From positions 434,001 through 498,000 of the forward strand of contig NZ_JAPVBI010000002.1 in the NCBI RefSeq assembly GCF_026967925.1: 64,000 nt of DNA, in the 5' to 3' direction. Below, piece after piece: positions 43,623 to 52,008 of the stretch; within the stretch, counting starts at the first letter, position 1; every line of letters starts with the position of its first letter. The translations under genes were made by a program, and so were the position numbers. This DNA comes from Modestobacter sp. VKM Ac-2985 (GTDB taxonomy: Bacteria > Actinomycetota > Actinomycetes > Mycobacteriales > Geodermatophilaceae). The notes beneath the pieces are model-generated. The model had not been told where the DNA came from. It did not search any database and saw only the letters and a list, made by a program, of their open reading frames with translations.

Positions 43623-45007
43623 GCGCCGTCTCACCGCAGGAGCTCGTCGAGCGGGCGCTGGCCGCCTCGACCGCGGACGGGCAGGTCACCTACGTCACCG
43701 ACAGCTCGGAGGCCAACCTCCGCTGGGCGAGCAACAGCCTGACCACCAACGGCGCGATGCGCTCCCGGCAGGTCGTCGTCATCTCCTTCGTCGACGGCGG
43801 CGCCGGCATGGCCACCGGCACGGTGGCCCGCACCGGCACGCCGGACGTCGCCGAGCTGGTGCGGATGAGCGAGCAGGCCGCGCGGGACGCCGGGCCTGCC
43901 GAGGACGCGATGCCGCTGATCAGCGAGGCGCCCCCGGGCGCCGGCGACTGGGACGCCGAGGCCGCCACGACCTCGATCGACGTCTTCGCCGAGTTCGCCC
44001 CGGCGCTGGGCGAGGCCTTCGGTGCCGCGCGCGGCCGCGAGGAGCTGCTCTTCGGGTTCGCCGAGCACCAGCTGTCCACCACCTACCTGGGCTCCTCCAC
44101 CGGCCTGCGCCTGCGGCACGACCAGCCGACCGGGCGGGTCGAGCTGAACGGGAAGAGCACCGACTTCGGCCGGTCGGTGTGGGCCGGCGTCGGCACCCGC
44201 GACTTCACCGACGTCTCGGTGGCCGACCTCGCCGCCGAGGTCCAGCAGAAGATGGCCTGGTCGCAGCGGCGGGTCGAGCTGCCGGCCGGGCGGTACGAGA
44301 CGCTGCTGCCGCCGTCCACGGTCAGCGACCTGATGATCCCGACCTACTGGGCGATGGAGGCCCGGGACGCCGACGAGGGTCGCAGCGTGTACGCCCGCAC
44401 CGGGGGCGGCAACCGCATCGGCGACCGGCTGGCGCAGCTCCCGCTGACCCTGCGCAGCGACCCGTCCGCGCCCGGGCTGGAGACCGCACCGTTCCAGGTG
44501 GTCGGCGGCTCGTCGGGCAGCGCCTCGGTCTTCGACAACGGCATGGCGACGCCGGCCGTCGACTGGATCGCGGGTGGCGTGCTGACCAACCTGATCCGGC
44601 CCCGGGCCTGGGCGCTGACGACGACGGCACCGGCGACCGCGGCGGTGGACAACCTGGTCCTGGAGGACCCCGAGGCCACCGCCACGCAGGCGGAGATGAT
44701 CGCCCGCACCGAGCGCGGGCTGTTGCTGACCACGCTCTGGTACATCCGGGAGGTCGACCCGCAGACGCTGCTGGTCACCGGCCTGACCCGGGACGGCGTC
44801 TTCCTCGTGGAGGACGGCGAGGTGACCGGTGCGGTGAACAACTTCCGGTTCAACGAGTCGCCGGTCGACCTGCTGGGCCGGGCCACCGAGGCCAGCCGCA
44901 GCGTGCGGACCCTGCCGCGGGAGTGGAACGACTGGTTCACCCGGGCCTCGATGCCGATGCTCCGGGTCCCCGACTTCAACATGAGCTCGGTCAGCCCGGC
45001 CAGCTGA
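43619..45007 (+). CDS. tldE: TldE/PmbA protease subunit
   Basis: This 462-residue partner of TldD lacks the HExxxH metal site, as expected for TldE/PmbA. It keeps the fold markers STTYLGSSTGLRLRHDQPTG in the first half and FQVVGGSSGSASVFDNGM and VNNFRFNESPVDLL in the C-terminal beta domain. It is translationally coupled to tldD. A 14-bp hairpin directly follows its stop. Confidence 0.9.
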
Positions 45008-45014
45008 CGGGCGA

Positions 45015-45048
45015 CCCGTCCGGGCGGCCGGTGTGCCGCCCGGACGGG
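45015..45048. terminator. 14-bp hairpin after tldE
   Basis: CCCGTCCGGGCGGC (45015-45028) pairs perfectly with GCCGCCCGGACGGG (45035-45048) around a 6-nt loop, immediately after the tldE stop and before the convergent small gene. Confidence 0.7.
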
Positions 45049-45049
45049 G

Positions 45050-45205
45050 TCAGTCCTCGCGGCGGTCGCGGCCGGTCTGGCCGGGGTCCGGGCTCGAGGT
45101 GGCGACCGCCGGGTCGACGGGTCCGCCGGTCGGCTCGGGGCCCTGCGCGGCGGCGTCCGTGGAGGTGGGTTCGGTGGCCGGGTCGGAGCCGGCGGGTTCG
45201 GTCAT
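45050..45205 (-). CDS. Small acidic low-complexity protein
   Basis: This 51-residue frame is rich in Pro, Thr, Asp and Glu (TEPAGSDPATEPTSTDAAAQ) and has no hydrophobic core, so it would be disordered. Start ATG at 45205. It resembles the next small gene in composition. Similar short acidic proteins are often predicted in this group, but no function is known. It may be a genuine small gene or chance coding. Confidence 0.4.
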   Translation of the reverse strand: MTEPAGSDPATEPTSTDAAAQGPEPTGGPVDPAVATSSPDPGQTGRDRRED

Positions 45206-45242
45206 GCCCGCCCGGTACCCCCGTGCGGGCCGGCCGGAACGG

Positions 45243-45473
45243 TCAGGGGGTGACGGGTCCGCGGCCGACGTCGTCCGGGTCCGGGGTGGGGAAGGCCGTC
45301 TCGGTCGGCGGCGTCGCCTCGGCGTCGTCCGATCCCTCCTCGGGGGCGGCCGGCTCCTCGCCCTCGATGCCGAAGCCCGCGGCCGGCGGGGGAGCACCGG
45401 CTCCGGGATCGGCCGCCGGGATCCCGTCGTCGCGGTCGGGCAGGTTCGGCTCGAACGGTGTGCTCATCGACAT
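45243..45473 (-). CDS. Small acidic Pro-rich protein
   Basis: This 76-residue frame starts at ATG 45473 (or 45467) and begins MSMSTPFEPNLPDRDDGIP. It continues with Gly/Ala/Pro then a Glu-rich stretch. It is predicted to be disordered. It lies between the preceding small gene and the iron-binding lipoprotein on the same strand. No family is recognised. Confidence 0.45.
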   Translation of the reverse strand: MSMSTPFEPNLPDRDDGIPAADPGAGAPPPAAGFGIEGEEPAAPEEGSDDAEATPPTETAFPTPDPDDVGRGPVTP

Positions 45474-45528
45474 GGCCGGGCCCCTACCCCGCCGGTCGCC
45501 GGCGGATGCACCGGCGACCACGCGCGGC

Positions 45529-46536
45529 TCACCGGGTGGCGGCGAGCGCTTCCTGCAGCAGCGGGGTGAGCTCCGCGACGGCGTAGGGGGCGGAGAGCAC
45601 CGTGTTGTAGGTCATCGCGCCCCGCAGGTCCAGGTCCGGCAGGACGAGTCCGCCCTCCCGCACGACCGGCAGGTCCTGCAGGACGGCGTCGCCCTCGACC
45701 ACCGCCCGGCTGGCGTCGTCGGTGAGGACGACGAGCACGTCACCGTCGGCGAGGTCGAGCCGCTCCTGGGACAGCTCCACGTAGAAGCTCTCCCCGGTGT
45801 CCTCGGCCAGGATGGGGGCCGGCACCTCGAACCCGAGCTCGTCCATCACCTGACCGCGGGCGTCGGCGGGGAGATAGGCGCCGTACACGCCGCTGAACGG
45901 CAGCATGACCGTGGCGGTGGCGCCCTGGAACTGCGGGTTCTCGGCGACCGCGTCGGCGAAGGCCGCGTCGGCCTCGGCGATGAGCTCCTCGGCCCGCTCC
46001 TTCTGGCCGAGTGCCCGGGCGATCATCCGCGTCGCCTCGTCGCGCGGGACGCCGTAGGCGCGGGTCCCGGCCGGCCGGACCAGGGTCGGGGCGATCTGGG
46101 ACAGCTGGTCGTAGACGACCTCGTCGAACCCGGCCGAGACACCCACGATCAGGTCGGGGGCGTAGGCGGCGATCTGCTCGACGTTCACGTCGCCGGTCGA
46201 CGGGATGACCTCCAGCTCCTGCCCCTGGAGGAGCTCCTCGGCCCACGGGCCGACGCCGGTCTCGCTGTAGAAGGTGTAGGGCTGGACGGCCACCGGGACG
46301 GTGCCCAGCGCGAGCACCGGGTCGGAGTCGGTCACCCCGAGGACGACGACCCGCTCCGGCTCCTCCTCGATCGTCGTGCTGCCCCAGAGGTGGTCGATGG
46401 TCACCGGGAACGCGTCGGCGGCTGCCGTACCGGCCTCGCTGGGGGCTGCGGCGGTGTCCTCGCTCCCGCACCCGGACAGTGTGAGGAGGACGAGGCCGGC
46501 GGTGAGGGCGGCGAACGGGGCGGGACGGCGGGTCAC
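45529..46536 (-). CDS. Iron-siderophore ABC transporter substrate-binding lipoprotein (copy 2)
   Basis: This 335-residue FepB/FecB-type protein has lipobox LSGC (C23). It is clearly paralogous to the copy at 11518 (shared DAFPVTI/V, IEEEPERVVVLG, VGPWAEEL). The GTG at 46536 is chosen because it gives a normal signal peptide. An IdeR-like box lies 33 nt upstream. It has no adjacent permease and would need to dock on the FecCD importer encoded at 60-63 kb. Confidence 0.85.
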   Translation of the reverse strand: MTRRPAPFAALTAGLVLLTLSGCGSEDTAAAPSEAGTAAADAFPVTIDHLWGSTTIEEEPERVVVLGVTDSDPVLALGTVPVAVQPYTFYSETGVGPWAEELLQGQELEVIPSTGDVNVEQIAAYAPDLIVGVSAGFDEVVYDQLSQIAPTLVRPAGTRAYGVPRDEATRMIARALGQKERAEELIAEADAAFADAVAENPQFQGATATVMLPFSGVYGAYLPADARGQVMDELGFEVPAPILAEDTGESFYVELSQERLDLADGDVLVVLTDDASRAVVEGDAVLQDLPVVREGGLVLPDLDLRGAMTYNTVLSAPYAVAELTPLLQEALAATR

Positions 46537-46568
46537 GAGGGGCTCCTCGGTCGGTCGGCAGGATCGAC

Positions 46569-46587
46569 ACAGGTTAGCCTTACCTGA
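46569..46587 (-). promoter_or_regulatory. IdeR/DtxR-type iron box
   Basis: ACAGGTTAGCCTTACCTGA aligns with the 19-bp IdeR consensus, conserving AGGTTAG and the ACCT half. It lies upstream of the second siderophore-binding protein gene. The rest of the 323-nt gap to the next gene contains only the hairpin at 46751 and that gene's ribosome site. Confidence 0.75.
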
Positions 46588-46750
46588 CCTGGACGAGCCC
46601 ACTCGGCTGCCGTACGTCTCTCCAGGTCAGTGCGGTGGGCGCCCGACCGTGGCGCTGACCCCAGGGGCGCCCGGGACGCCAGCGGACCAGCGGGACGGCT
46701 GGGGTCGGCGCGTCGGTTGTGGCAGCTGAGCTGAACTCGACCGACAAACC

Positions 46751-46785
46751 GCGTTTCATGCCCCGTTGTCACGGACATGAAACGC
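46751..46785 (+). promoter_or_regulatory. Inverted repeat GCGTTTCATG upstream of the Cys-rich gene
   Basis: GCGTTTCATG (46751-46760) and CATGAAACGC (46776-46785) are perfect inverted copies with a 15-nt centre, in an A+T-richer stretch. It could be an operator pair or a leader hairpin of the gene that starts 75 nt downstream. Confidence 0.45.
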
Positions 46786-46859
46786 AGCTCGTGTCTACTT
46801 CCCCACGAACGCCGACGACTACCCCCTGCCTCCCGGCAGGACGGCGAGGGGAGCCCGAC

Positions 46860-47165
46860 ATGACGTACCGCCAGAAGCCCTCGATCTTCCAGGTGGGCAA
46901 GGTCCACGACAACGGCCCGGCCGTGATCGTGTCCGGCTGGGGCCTGGGCATGTGCGCCTCGTCGTGCCGATGCCACCGCAACCCGGAGGACGGTCAGCTC
47001 TCCCTCGCCGAGGACCAGGCCGGCGGCAGCCTCGGCCTGCGCAGCTTCACCGAGACCGGCGACTGCGACTGCTGCGAGGCGTGGACGTCGGCAGAGCTGG
47101 CCGCGATCCTGCGCGACGTGGCCGCGGTCGAGGCCCTGGACGCCTCGGAGCCGGCCGCCGGCTGA
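46860..47165 (+). CDS. Cys-rich hypothetical protein
   Basis: This 101-residue protein begins MTYRQKPSIFQVGKVHDNGP. It has two cysteine groups: MCASSCRCH (three Cys and a His) at about 34-42 and CDCCEAW (three Cys) at about 71-77. This spacing suggests bound zinc or an Fe-S cluster, but I know of no matching family. Start ATG at 46860 with GAGGGGAG upstream. A perfect inverted repeat precedes it and a strong terminator follows. Confidence 0.65.
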   Translation: MTYRQKPSIFQVGKVHDNGPAVIVSGWGLGMCASSCRCHRNPEDGQLSLAEDQAGGSLGLRSFTETGDCDCCEAWTSAELAAILRDVAAVEALDASEPAAG

Positions 47166-47182
47166 GCTCCACCTGCTCCGAC

Positions 47183-47216
47183 CGAGCCGCCCACCGGGAA
47201 ACCGGTGGGCGGCTCG
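47183..47216 (+). terminator. 15-bp hairpin with GAAA tetraloop
   Basis: CGAGCCGCCCACCGG (47183-47197) and CCGGTGGGCGGCTCG (47202-47216) pair perfectly around GAAA, followed by TCGTCGTCGTT. It is a strong terminator for the Cys-rich gene. Confidence 0.8.
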
Positions 47217-47372
47217 TCGTCGTTCTCCGGCCCACGGCCCGGGTCGCCCATGTCGTGGACGGGGGACCTGCGTGGCCGTCGGCGCGCTGTGCGGCGCCGT
47301 CGCTGATCGCCTCGTGCCGCCCACCCGGGGACAGGAGGGGCGCGCGAGGCTGGTGGGACAGGGGGCCACTGT

Positions 47373-47429
47373 GGACCGATCGGTCCCGGCGCGCCGCGCC
47401 TCTTGACAAGAACGCGATCTCCCTACCGT
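47373..47429 (+). promoter_or_regulatory. Palindrome and TTGACA promoter-like region before the NlpC/P60 gene
   Basis: GGACCGATCGGTCC (47373-47386) is a perfect 14-bp palindrome. A TTGACA (47403-47408) follows, then TACCGT (47424-47429) after a short 15-nt spacer. Together they could be a regulated promoter with a 65-nt leader. The rest of the gap from 47217 to 47372 shows nothing I can identify. Confidence 0.35.
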
Positions 47430-47493
47430 CCGTCGAGACGTGCACGGAGTCCCTCGCCCCTCCCCGGGCGGAACGTGCGCAGACGGAGGTCCA

Positions 47494-48498
47494 GTGAACC
47501 GATCGACCAACCGGCGGTGGACGCGCGCTGCCGCTCTCGCGCTGACCGTCGGCGCGGCCGTCGTCCTGACCCCGTCGGTCGGCGCCGCCGCCCCGAGCAC
47601 CGCGGGCGAGGCCCGGAAGGCCGTCACCGACGCCGGGCTGGCGATCACCGCCCTGGACGAGCAGGTGCACGAGGCCGAGGCCGCCGCGGAGGAGCACCAG
47701 GCCACCGCGGACGCCGCCGCTGCGACGGCCGCCCAGGCGCAGGAGCAGCTCGTGGCGCTGGAGCCGCAGCTGCGGGCGATCGCCCAGACCGGCTACGTCG
47801 GCACCACCCGCGGCCGGCTCGCCGCCTTCCTGACCAGCGGCTCGGCCGACGACCTGATCCAGCAGATGAACACCCTGGACCAGCTGGCCACGCACGCGGA
47901 CGCCATCGTCGCCACGGCCGCCACCGCCCGGTCGGCCGCCGAGCAGGCGCAGCAGCAGGCCACCGCGGCCGCGGCGGCCGCGACGGCGGCGGAGGCGGAG
48001 CTGCGGGCGCAGATGGAGCAGCTGGAGGGCGAGCTCGCCGGCTACCAGGCCGACCTCGCCCGGCTGTCGGCCGCCGACCAGGTGCGGGTGCACAACGTCA
48101 TCTCCGGTCCCGAGGTCGCCGCCCCCGCCCCCGCACCGGCCCCCACCGCGGCCGCCGGGGTCGCCGTGCAGACCGCGCTCGCCCAGATCGGCGACATGTA
48201 CGGCATCGGCGCCGAGGGCCCGGACTCCTTCGACTGCTCCGGACTCACCCAGTACGCCTACGCCGCGGCAGGCATCTCGCTGCCGCACTCCAGCCGCGCC
48301 CAGTCACAGCTGGGCGTCGCCGTCTCGCGGGCGGACCTGCAGCCCGGCGACCTGGTCTTCTTCTACTCGCCGATCAGCCACGTCGGCATGTACATCGGCA
48401 ACGGCCAGATGGTGCACGCCAGCGTCTCCGGCCGGCCGGTCGCGGTCACCAGCGTGGACAAGGGCGGCTACGTCAGCGCCCGCCGCGTCACCGGCTGA
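47494..48498 (+). CDS. Secreted NlpC/P60 peptidoglycan hydrolase (RipA-like)
   Basis: This 334-residue protein has a Sec signal peptide (basic MNRSTNRRWTR, then ALALTVGAAVVLTPSVGAAA). A long Ala/Glu/Gln-rich coiled coil (about 35-205) and an Ala-Pro linker follow. The C-terminal NlpC/P60 cysteine peptidase domain has C248 in DSFDCSGLTQYAYAAAG and H296 in ISHVGMYIG. Such enzymes cut D-Glu-mDAP bonds in peptidoglycan during division, and the coiled coil usually keeps them inactive until partnered. Start GTG with GGAGGT upstream. Confidence 0.9.
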   Translation: MNRSTNRRWTRAAALALTVGAAVVLTPSVGAAAPSTAGEARKAVTDAGLAITALDEQVHEAEAAAEEHQATADAAAATAAQAQEQLVALEPQLRAIAQTGYVGTTRGRLAAFLTSGSADDLIQQMNTLDQLATHADAIVATAATARSAAEQAQQQATAAAAAATAAEAELRAQMEQLEGELAGYQADLARLSAADQVRVHNVISGPEVAAPAPAPAPTAAAGVAVQTALAQIGDMYGIGAEGPDSFDCSGLTQYAYAAAGISLPHSSRAQSQLGVAVSRADLQPGDLVFFYSPISHVGMYIGNGQMVHASVSGRPVAVTSVDKGGYVSARRVTG

Positions 48499-48516
48499 GG
48501 AAGGACCGCGCTGGGC

Positions 48517-49107
48517 TCACTCGTGGAGGAGGCGGCCCTCGGCGAGCAGCTGGACGCAGGCCGCGATCCGCTTCGCCCGGGTCTGCGGGGTCGCGGCGGT
48601 GTGCACCCGCCACAGCACGGCGTACCGGTTCGCCCCGTCGAGCCCGGCGAACGCCTCGGCGGCCCCGGGCGCGGCGGCCAGCGCCGCGGTCAGGTCCTCG
48701 GGCACGGTGATCGTGGCGGGGCCGGCGTAGGCGCGGTCCCAGCGGCCGTCGGCCTGCGCGGCCTCCACCGCGGCCAGCCCCGCCGGGCGCATCCGGCCCT
48801 CGGCGACCAGCCGGGCCACGGTCGCCACGTTCTTCTGCGACCAGACGCTCTTCGCCCGCCGCGGCGTGTACCGGACGGTGAACCAGTCGTCGTCCACCCG
48901 GTTGGCCCGGCCGTCGATCCAGCCGTGGCACAGCGCCACCTCGACCGCCTCGGCCGCGGTCAGCGACGGGATGCCCGCCGACTTCTTGGCGATCCTGAGG
49001 AACAGCCCCGGGGCCCGGTCGTGCTCGGCGGCCAGCCAGGCGTCGAAGTCGGCGGCGGTGGCGAACGCCCGGCTCTGGAACGTGCTCTCGTCGGCCACGC
49101 CGGTCAT
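48517..49107 (-). CDS. YdeI/OmpD-associated family protein
   Basis: This 196-residue protein matches the YdeI/OmpD-associated family: FDAWLAAEHDRAPGLFLRIA, SLTAAEAVEVALCHGWIDGRAN, FTVRYTPRRAKSVWSQKN and a C-terminal AKRIAACVQLLAEGR. Family members are cytoplasmic and of uncertain function; some are linked to stress or antimicrobial peptide resistance. Start ATG at 49107. It converges on the NlpC/P60 gene and is divergent from the phosphatase gene. Confidence 0.85.
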   Translation of the reverse strand: MTGVADESTFQSRAFATAADFDAWLAAEHDRAPGLFLRIAKKSAGIPSLTAAEAVEVALCHGWIDGRANRVDDDWFTVRYTPRRAKSVWSQKNVATVARLVAEGRMRPAGLAAVEAAQADGRWDRAYAGPATITVPEDLTAALAAAPGAAEAFAGLDGANRYAVLWRVHTAATPQTRAKRIAACVQLLAEGRLLHE

Positions 49108-49228
49108 CGTCCGCAGCCGCGCCGGCGTCGTCCAGGGGATCGGGCGTGCGGTTTGTCCGGGCGGCCGGTCGGCTACCGCAGGGCGGACGGCGCTCAGCAG
49201 GGGCGCCGCGACGACGACGGGACGACCG

Positions 49229-49984
49229 ATGGCACGGGCACCTGGTCCCACCGCCCTGTGGCTGGTGCGGCACGGCGAGAGCGTGGGCAACCTCGCCGAC
49301 GCGCAGGCACACGAGACCGGGTCGGGCCGGCTGGAGCTCGACGTCCGCGACCCCGACGTCCCGCTGTCGGACACCGGCGAGCGCCAGGCCGACGCCCTCG
49401 GTGCGTGGCTGGCCGGACTGCCGGCGGACGAGCGCCCGACCACGGTGCTCAGCTCGCCGTTCACCCGCGCGGCCGAGACCGCCCGGCGGGCGGTGGCCGC
49501 CAGCGGACTGGACCTGACCGTCCGGTACGACGAGCGGTTGCGGGAACGGGACTTCGGCGTCTTCGACGGGATGACCCGGCACGGGATCCGCGAGGAGCAC
49601 CCCGACGAGGCCGGCCGCCGTGAGCTGCTCGGCAAGTTCTACTACCGGCCCCCGGGCGGGGAGAGCTGGGCCGACGTCGCCCTGCGGGTGCGCAGCCTGC
49701 TGGCCACCGAGGCGCTGCGGCACGACGGCGAGCGGCTGCTCTGCGTCTCGCACCAGGCCGTGATCATGGTGTTCCGGTACGTGCTGGAGGAGCTCTCCGA
49801 GCAGGAGCTGCTGGACATCGACGGGGCCGAGCAGGTCGCCAACACCTCCGTGACCCGCTACGAGTCCGCCGACGGCGGGCAGTTCCGGCTGGCCGGGTTC
49901 AACGACGTCGACCACCTGGCCGACGCCGACCCGGCGGACGGCGCGCCCGTCACCGAGGAGACCGATGTCCCGACCCCGGCCTGA
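49229..49984 (+). CDS. Histidine phosphatase family protein
   Basis: This 251-residue phosphatase has the catalytic RHG motif in LWLVRHGESVGN and the second His in VSHQAVIMVFRYVLEEL. The Glu in LRERDFGVFDGM is the acid/base residue. It may act on a phosphosugar or be a broad-specificity phosphatase. Its last 20 nt overlap the start of the NAD(P)H-hydrate dehydratase gene, implying coupled translation. Confidence 0.86.
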   Translation: MARAPGPTALWLVRHGESVGNLADAQAHETGSGRLELDVRDPDVPLSDTGERQADALGAWLAGLPADERPTTVLSSPFTRAAETARRAVAASGLDLTVRYDERLRERDFGVFDGMTRHGIREEHPDEAGRRELLGKFYYRPPGGESWADVALRVRSLLATEALRHDGERLLCVSHQAVIMVFRYVLEELSEQELLDIDGAEQVANTSVTRYESADGGQFRLAGFNDVDHLADADPADGAPVTEETDVPTPA

Positions 49985-50855
49985 CCACACCCTGGTCAGC
50001 CCCCAGGTGCTCCGCGACTGGCGGCTGCCCGAGCCGACCGGCGGCAAGGAGGCCCGCGGCTCGATCCTGGTCGTCGGCGGGAGCACCGAGACCGTGGGCG
50101 CGGTGCTGCTGGCGGCCGAGGCCGCGCTGCGCTCCGGCGCCGGCAAGCTCCAGGTCGTCGTGCCCTCGAAGGTCGCCCCCCACGTGTCGATCTCACTGCC
50201 CGAGGCGCTGGTCCGCGGCGTGCCGTCGACCGATGCCGGTGCCATCCGGGGCTCCTCGGCCCAGTTCCTCCTCGACCTGGCCGCGGAGGCGTCCGCGGTG
50301 CTGATCGGGCCGGGCATGGCCGACGAGCCGGAGACCCGGCGCCTCGTCGAGGAGCTGCTGCCCGAGCTGCCGGGGCCGGTCGCCCTGGACGCGCTGGGGC
50401 TGGCCGCCGTCACCGCCGACCCGGCGTGCGTGCACCACCTGGGCGGCAACGTGGTGCTCACCCCGAACCCCACCGAGCTGGCGATCGCGTTGCACGTGGG
50501 ACAGGACGAGGTCGAGGACGACCTGGCCGGAGCTGCCCGGCGGCTGGCCGAGCAGGCCGAGGCCGTGGTCGGGCTGGGCGGGGCGACCAGCTGGATCGCC
50601 ACACCGGACGGCCGGCTCTGGGCGGACGAGAACGGCGGCGCCGGGCTCGGCGTCTCCGGCTCCGGGGACGTGCGCGCCGGGGTGGTCGCCGGGCTGCTGG
50701 CCCGCGGTGCGGAGCCCGCCCAGGCCGCCGTGTGGGCCGCGCACGTGCACGGCCGGGCCGGTGAGCGGCTGGCCGCGACGGTCGGGCGGTTGGGCTTCCT
50801 GGCCCGGGAGCTGCCGCCGGAGATCCCGCGGGTGATGGCCGAGGTCGACCTCTGA
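49965..50855 (+). CDS. nnrD: ADP-dependent NAD(P)H-hydrate dehydratase
   Basis: This 296-residue ribokinase-fold enzyme repairs hydrated NAD(P)H. Landmarks: GSILVVGGSTETVGAVLLAA, RSGAGKLQVVVP, NVVLTPNPTELA and GSGDVRAGVVAGLLARG, the position of the usual GTGDVLAG loop with catalytic Asp. The N-terminal epimerase half (NnrE) found in fused versions is absent, so it is a stand-alone dehydratase. It overlaps the upstream phosphatase gene by 20 nt. Confidence 0.88.
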   Translation: MSRPRPDHTLVSPQVLRDWRLPEPTGGKEARGSILVVGGSTETVGAVLLAAEAALRSGAGKLQVVVPSKVAPHVSISLPEALVRGVPSTDAGAIRGSSAQFLLDLAAEASAVLIGPGMADEPETRRLVEELLPELPGPVALDALGLAAVTADPACVHHLGGNVVLTPNPTELAIALHVGQDEVEDDLAGAARRLAEQAEAVVGLGGATSWIATPDGRLWADENGGAGLGVSGSGDVRAGVVAGLLARGAEPAQAAVWAAHVHGRAGERLAATVGRLGFLARELPPEIPRVMAEVDL

Positions 50856-50966
50856 CCGGGCTCTCCCCGGCGGCCTTCCTCGCCGAGTGGGGCGCCGACG
50901 ACCCGGTGTGATCTGCTGCGCCCAGCAGCGGGAACCGCCCGCGACCTCGGTGAGGAGTGCAGCAAC

Positions 50967-51506
50967 GTGGCTGACAGCTACATCGGAGCCCTCGACTTCG
51001 GTGCCCCGGAGATCGACGAGCAGGCGTTCATCGCTCCCACGGCCGTCGTCGTCGGCAAGGTGATCATGGGCCCGCGCGCCAGCATCTGGTACGGCGCCAT
51101 CGCCCGCGCCGACTCGGAGGTCATCGAGATCGGTGCGGACTCCAACGTGCAGGACGGTTCCACCCTGCACAGCGACCCCGGGCACCCGCTGGTGATCGGC
51201 CGTGGCGTGACCGTCGGCCACAACGTGGTGCTGCACGGCGCCCGGGTCGACGACGACGTGCTGGTGGGCATGGGCAGCACCGTGCTCAACGGTGCGCACA
51301 TCGGCTCCGGGTCGATCGTGGCCGCCGGCGCGGTGGTCATGCAGGGCGCGCAGATCCCGCCGAACTCCCTGGTGGCCGGGGTGCCGGCGAAGGTGCGGCG
51401 GGAGACCACCGAGGACGACCGGACGGCGATCGCGCTCAACGCCAAGAGCTACACCGACCGGCTCGACCAGCACCGCGCCGTCCGGCGGGTGCACGAGGCG
51501 GGCTGA
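50967..51506 (+). CDS. Gamma-carbonic anhydrase family protein
   Basis: This 179-residue left-handed beta-helix protein is built on hexapeptide repeats (for example VIEIGADSNVQDGSTLHSD). Metal-binding histidines are placed as in gamma-class carbonic anhydrases: His in TLHSDPGHP and two in VGHNVVLHG. Many such proteins are active only under oxidising conditions or have other roles. Start GTG with a GAGGAG site. The upstream 110-nt gap shows nothing else. Confidence 0.87.
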   Translation: MADSYIGALDFGAPEIDEQAFIAPTAVVVGKVIMGPRASIWYGAIARADSEVIEIGADSNVQDGSTLHSDPGHPLVIGRGVTVGHNVVLHGARVDDDVLVGMGSTVLNGAHIGSGSIVAAGAVVMQGAQIPPNSLVAGVPAKVRRETTEDDRTAIALNAKSYTDRLDQHRAVRRVHEAG

Positions 51507-51510
51507 GCCG

Positions 51511-52008
51511 GTGAGCGCCGAGGAGCTGCGCCGTCAGGTCTCCTGGACCGTCGATGACACCTCAGCGGCCCTCCGGGCCGGCCGGTTCCTCGGCGGGGTC
51601 GTCCACCTGGTCTCCGCGCTGGCGACCCTGGGCGCGGACGCCGGGATCGGGGCTCGTCGACCCGGGTGGACCGTGCCGGCCGACCCGGACGACTACCTGG
51701 ACCTCGGTCCGCTGACCCTGCGGCTGCCCGAGTCCGGCCCGTCCGAGCCGGTGCAGGCGACCCGGACCGGGGTCTGGGCGACCCCGGCGGGGAGGCTGGC
51801 GCGACGGCTGCCGGTGGAGGCGTGGCGGGTGGTGGCGGCGGTGCCGGGCACCGGCTCGCGCTCGCCCCGCCACCCGGAGGCGGAGTGGCGGCTGGTCCTG
51901 AGCGACGGGTCGGACCGGGGTCAGCTGACCGGTGCCTGGCTCGCCCTCGCCTGGATCGGGCACCTGGCCGGCTGGTCCGAGCCGGTGGCGTCCCCCGGCC
52001 ACGGATGA
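51511..52008 (+). CDS. Hypothetical protein coupled to the sigma-like gene
   Basis: This 165-residue protein is of unknown family, with no clear signal or membrane segment. It is rich in Arg and Trp toward the end (ARRLPVEAWRVVAAVPG, LTGAWLALAWIGHLAGW). It starts at GTG 51511, 4 nt after the carbonic-anhydrase gene, and its stop overlaps the next ATG by 4 nt. An operon of carbonic anhydrase, this gene and the sigma-like gene is likely. Confidence 0.65.
   Translation: MSAEELRRQVSWTVDDTSAALRAGRFLGGVVHLVSALATLGADAGIGARRPGWTVPADPDDYLDLGPLTLRLPESGPSEPVQATRTGVWATPAGRLARRLPVEAWRVVAAVPGTGSRSPRHPEAEWRLVLSDGSDRGQLTGAWLALAWIGHLAGWSEPVASPGHG

Noticed and set aside
47217..47493. Cyclic di-AMP (ydaO-type) riboswitch before the NlpC/P60 gene
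   Set aside because: Such riboswitches often precede cell-wall hydrolase genes in actinobacteria, but I could not find the conserved core. Only a palindrome and a promoter-like pair are visible.
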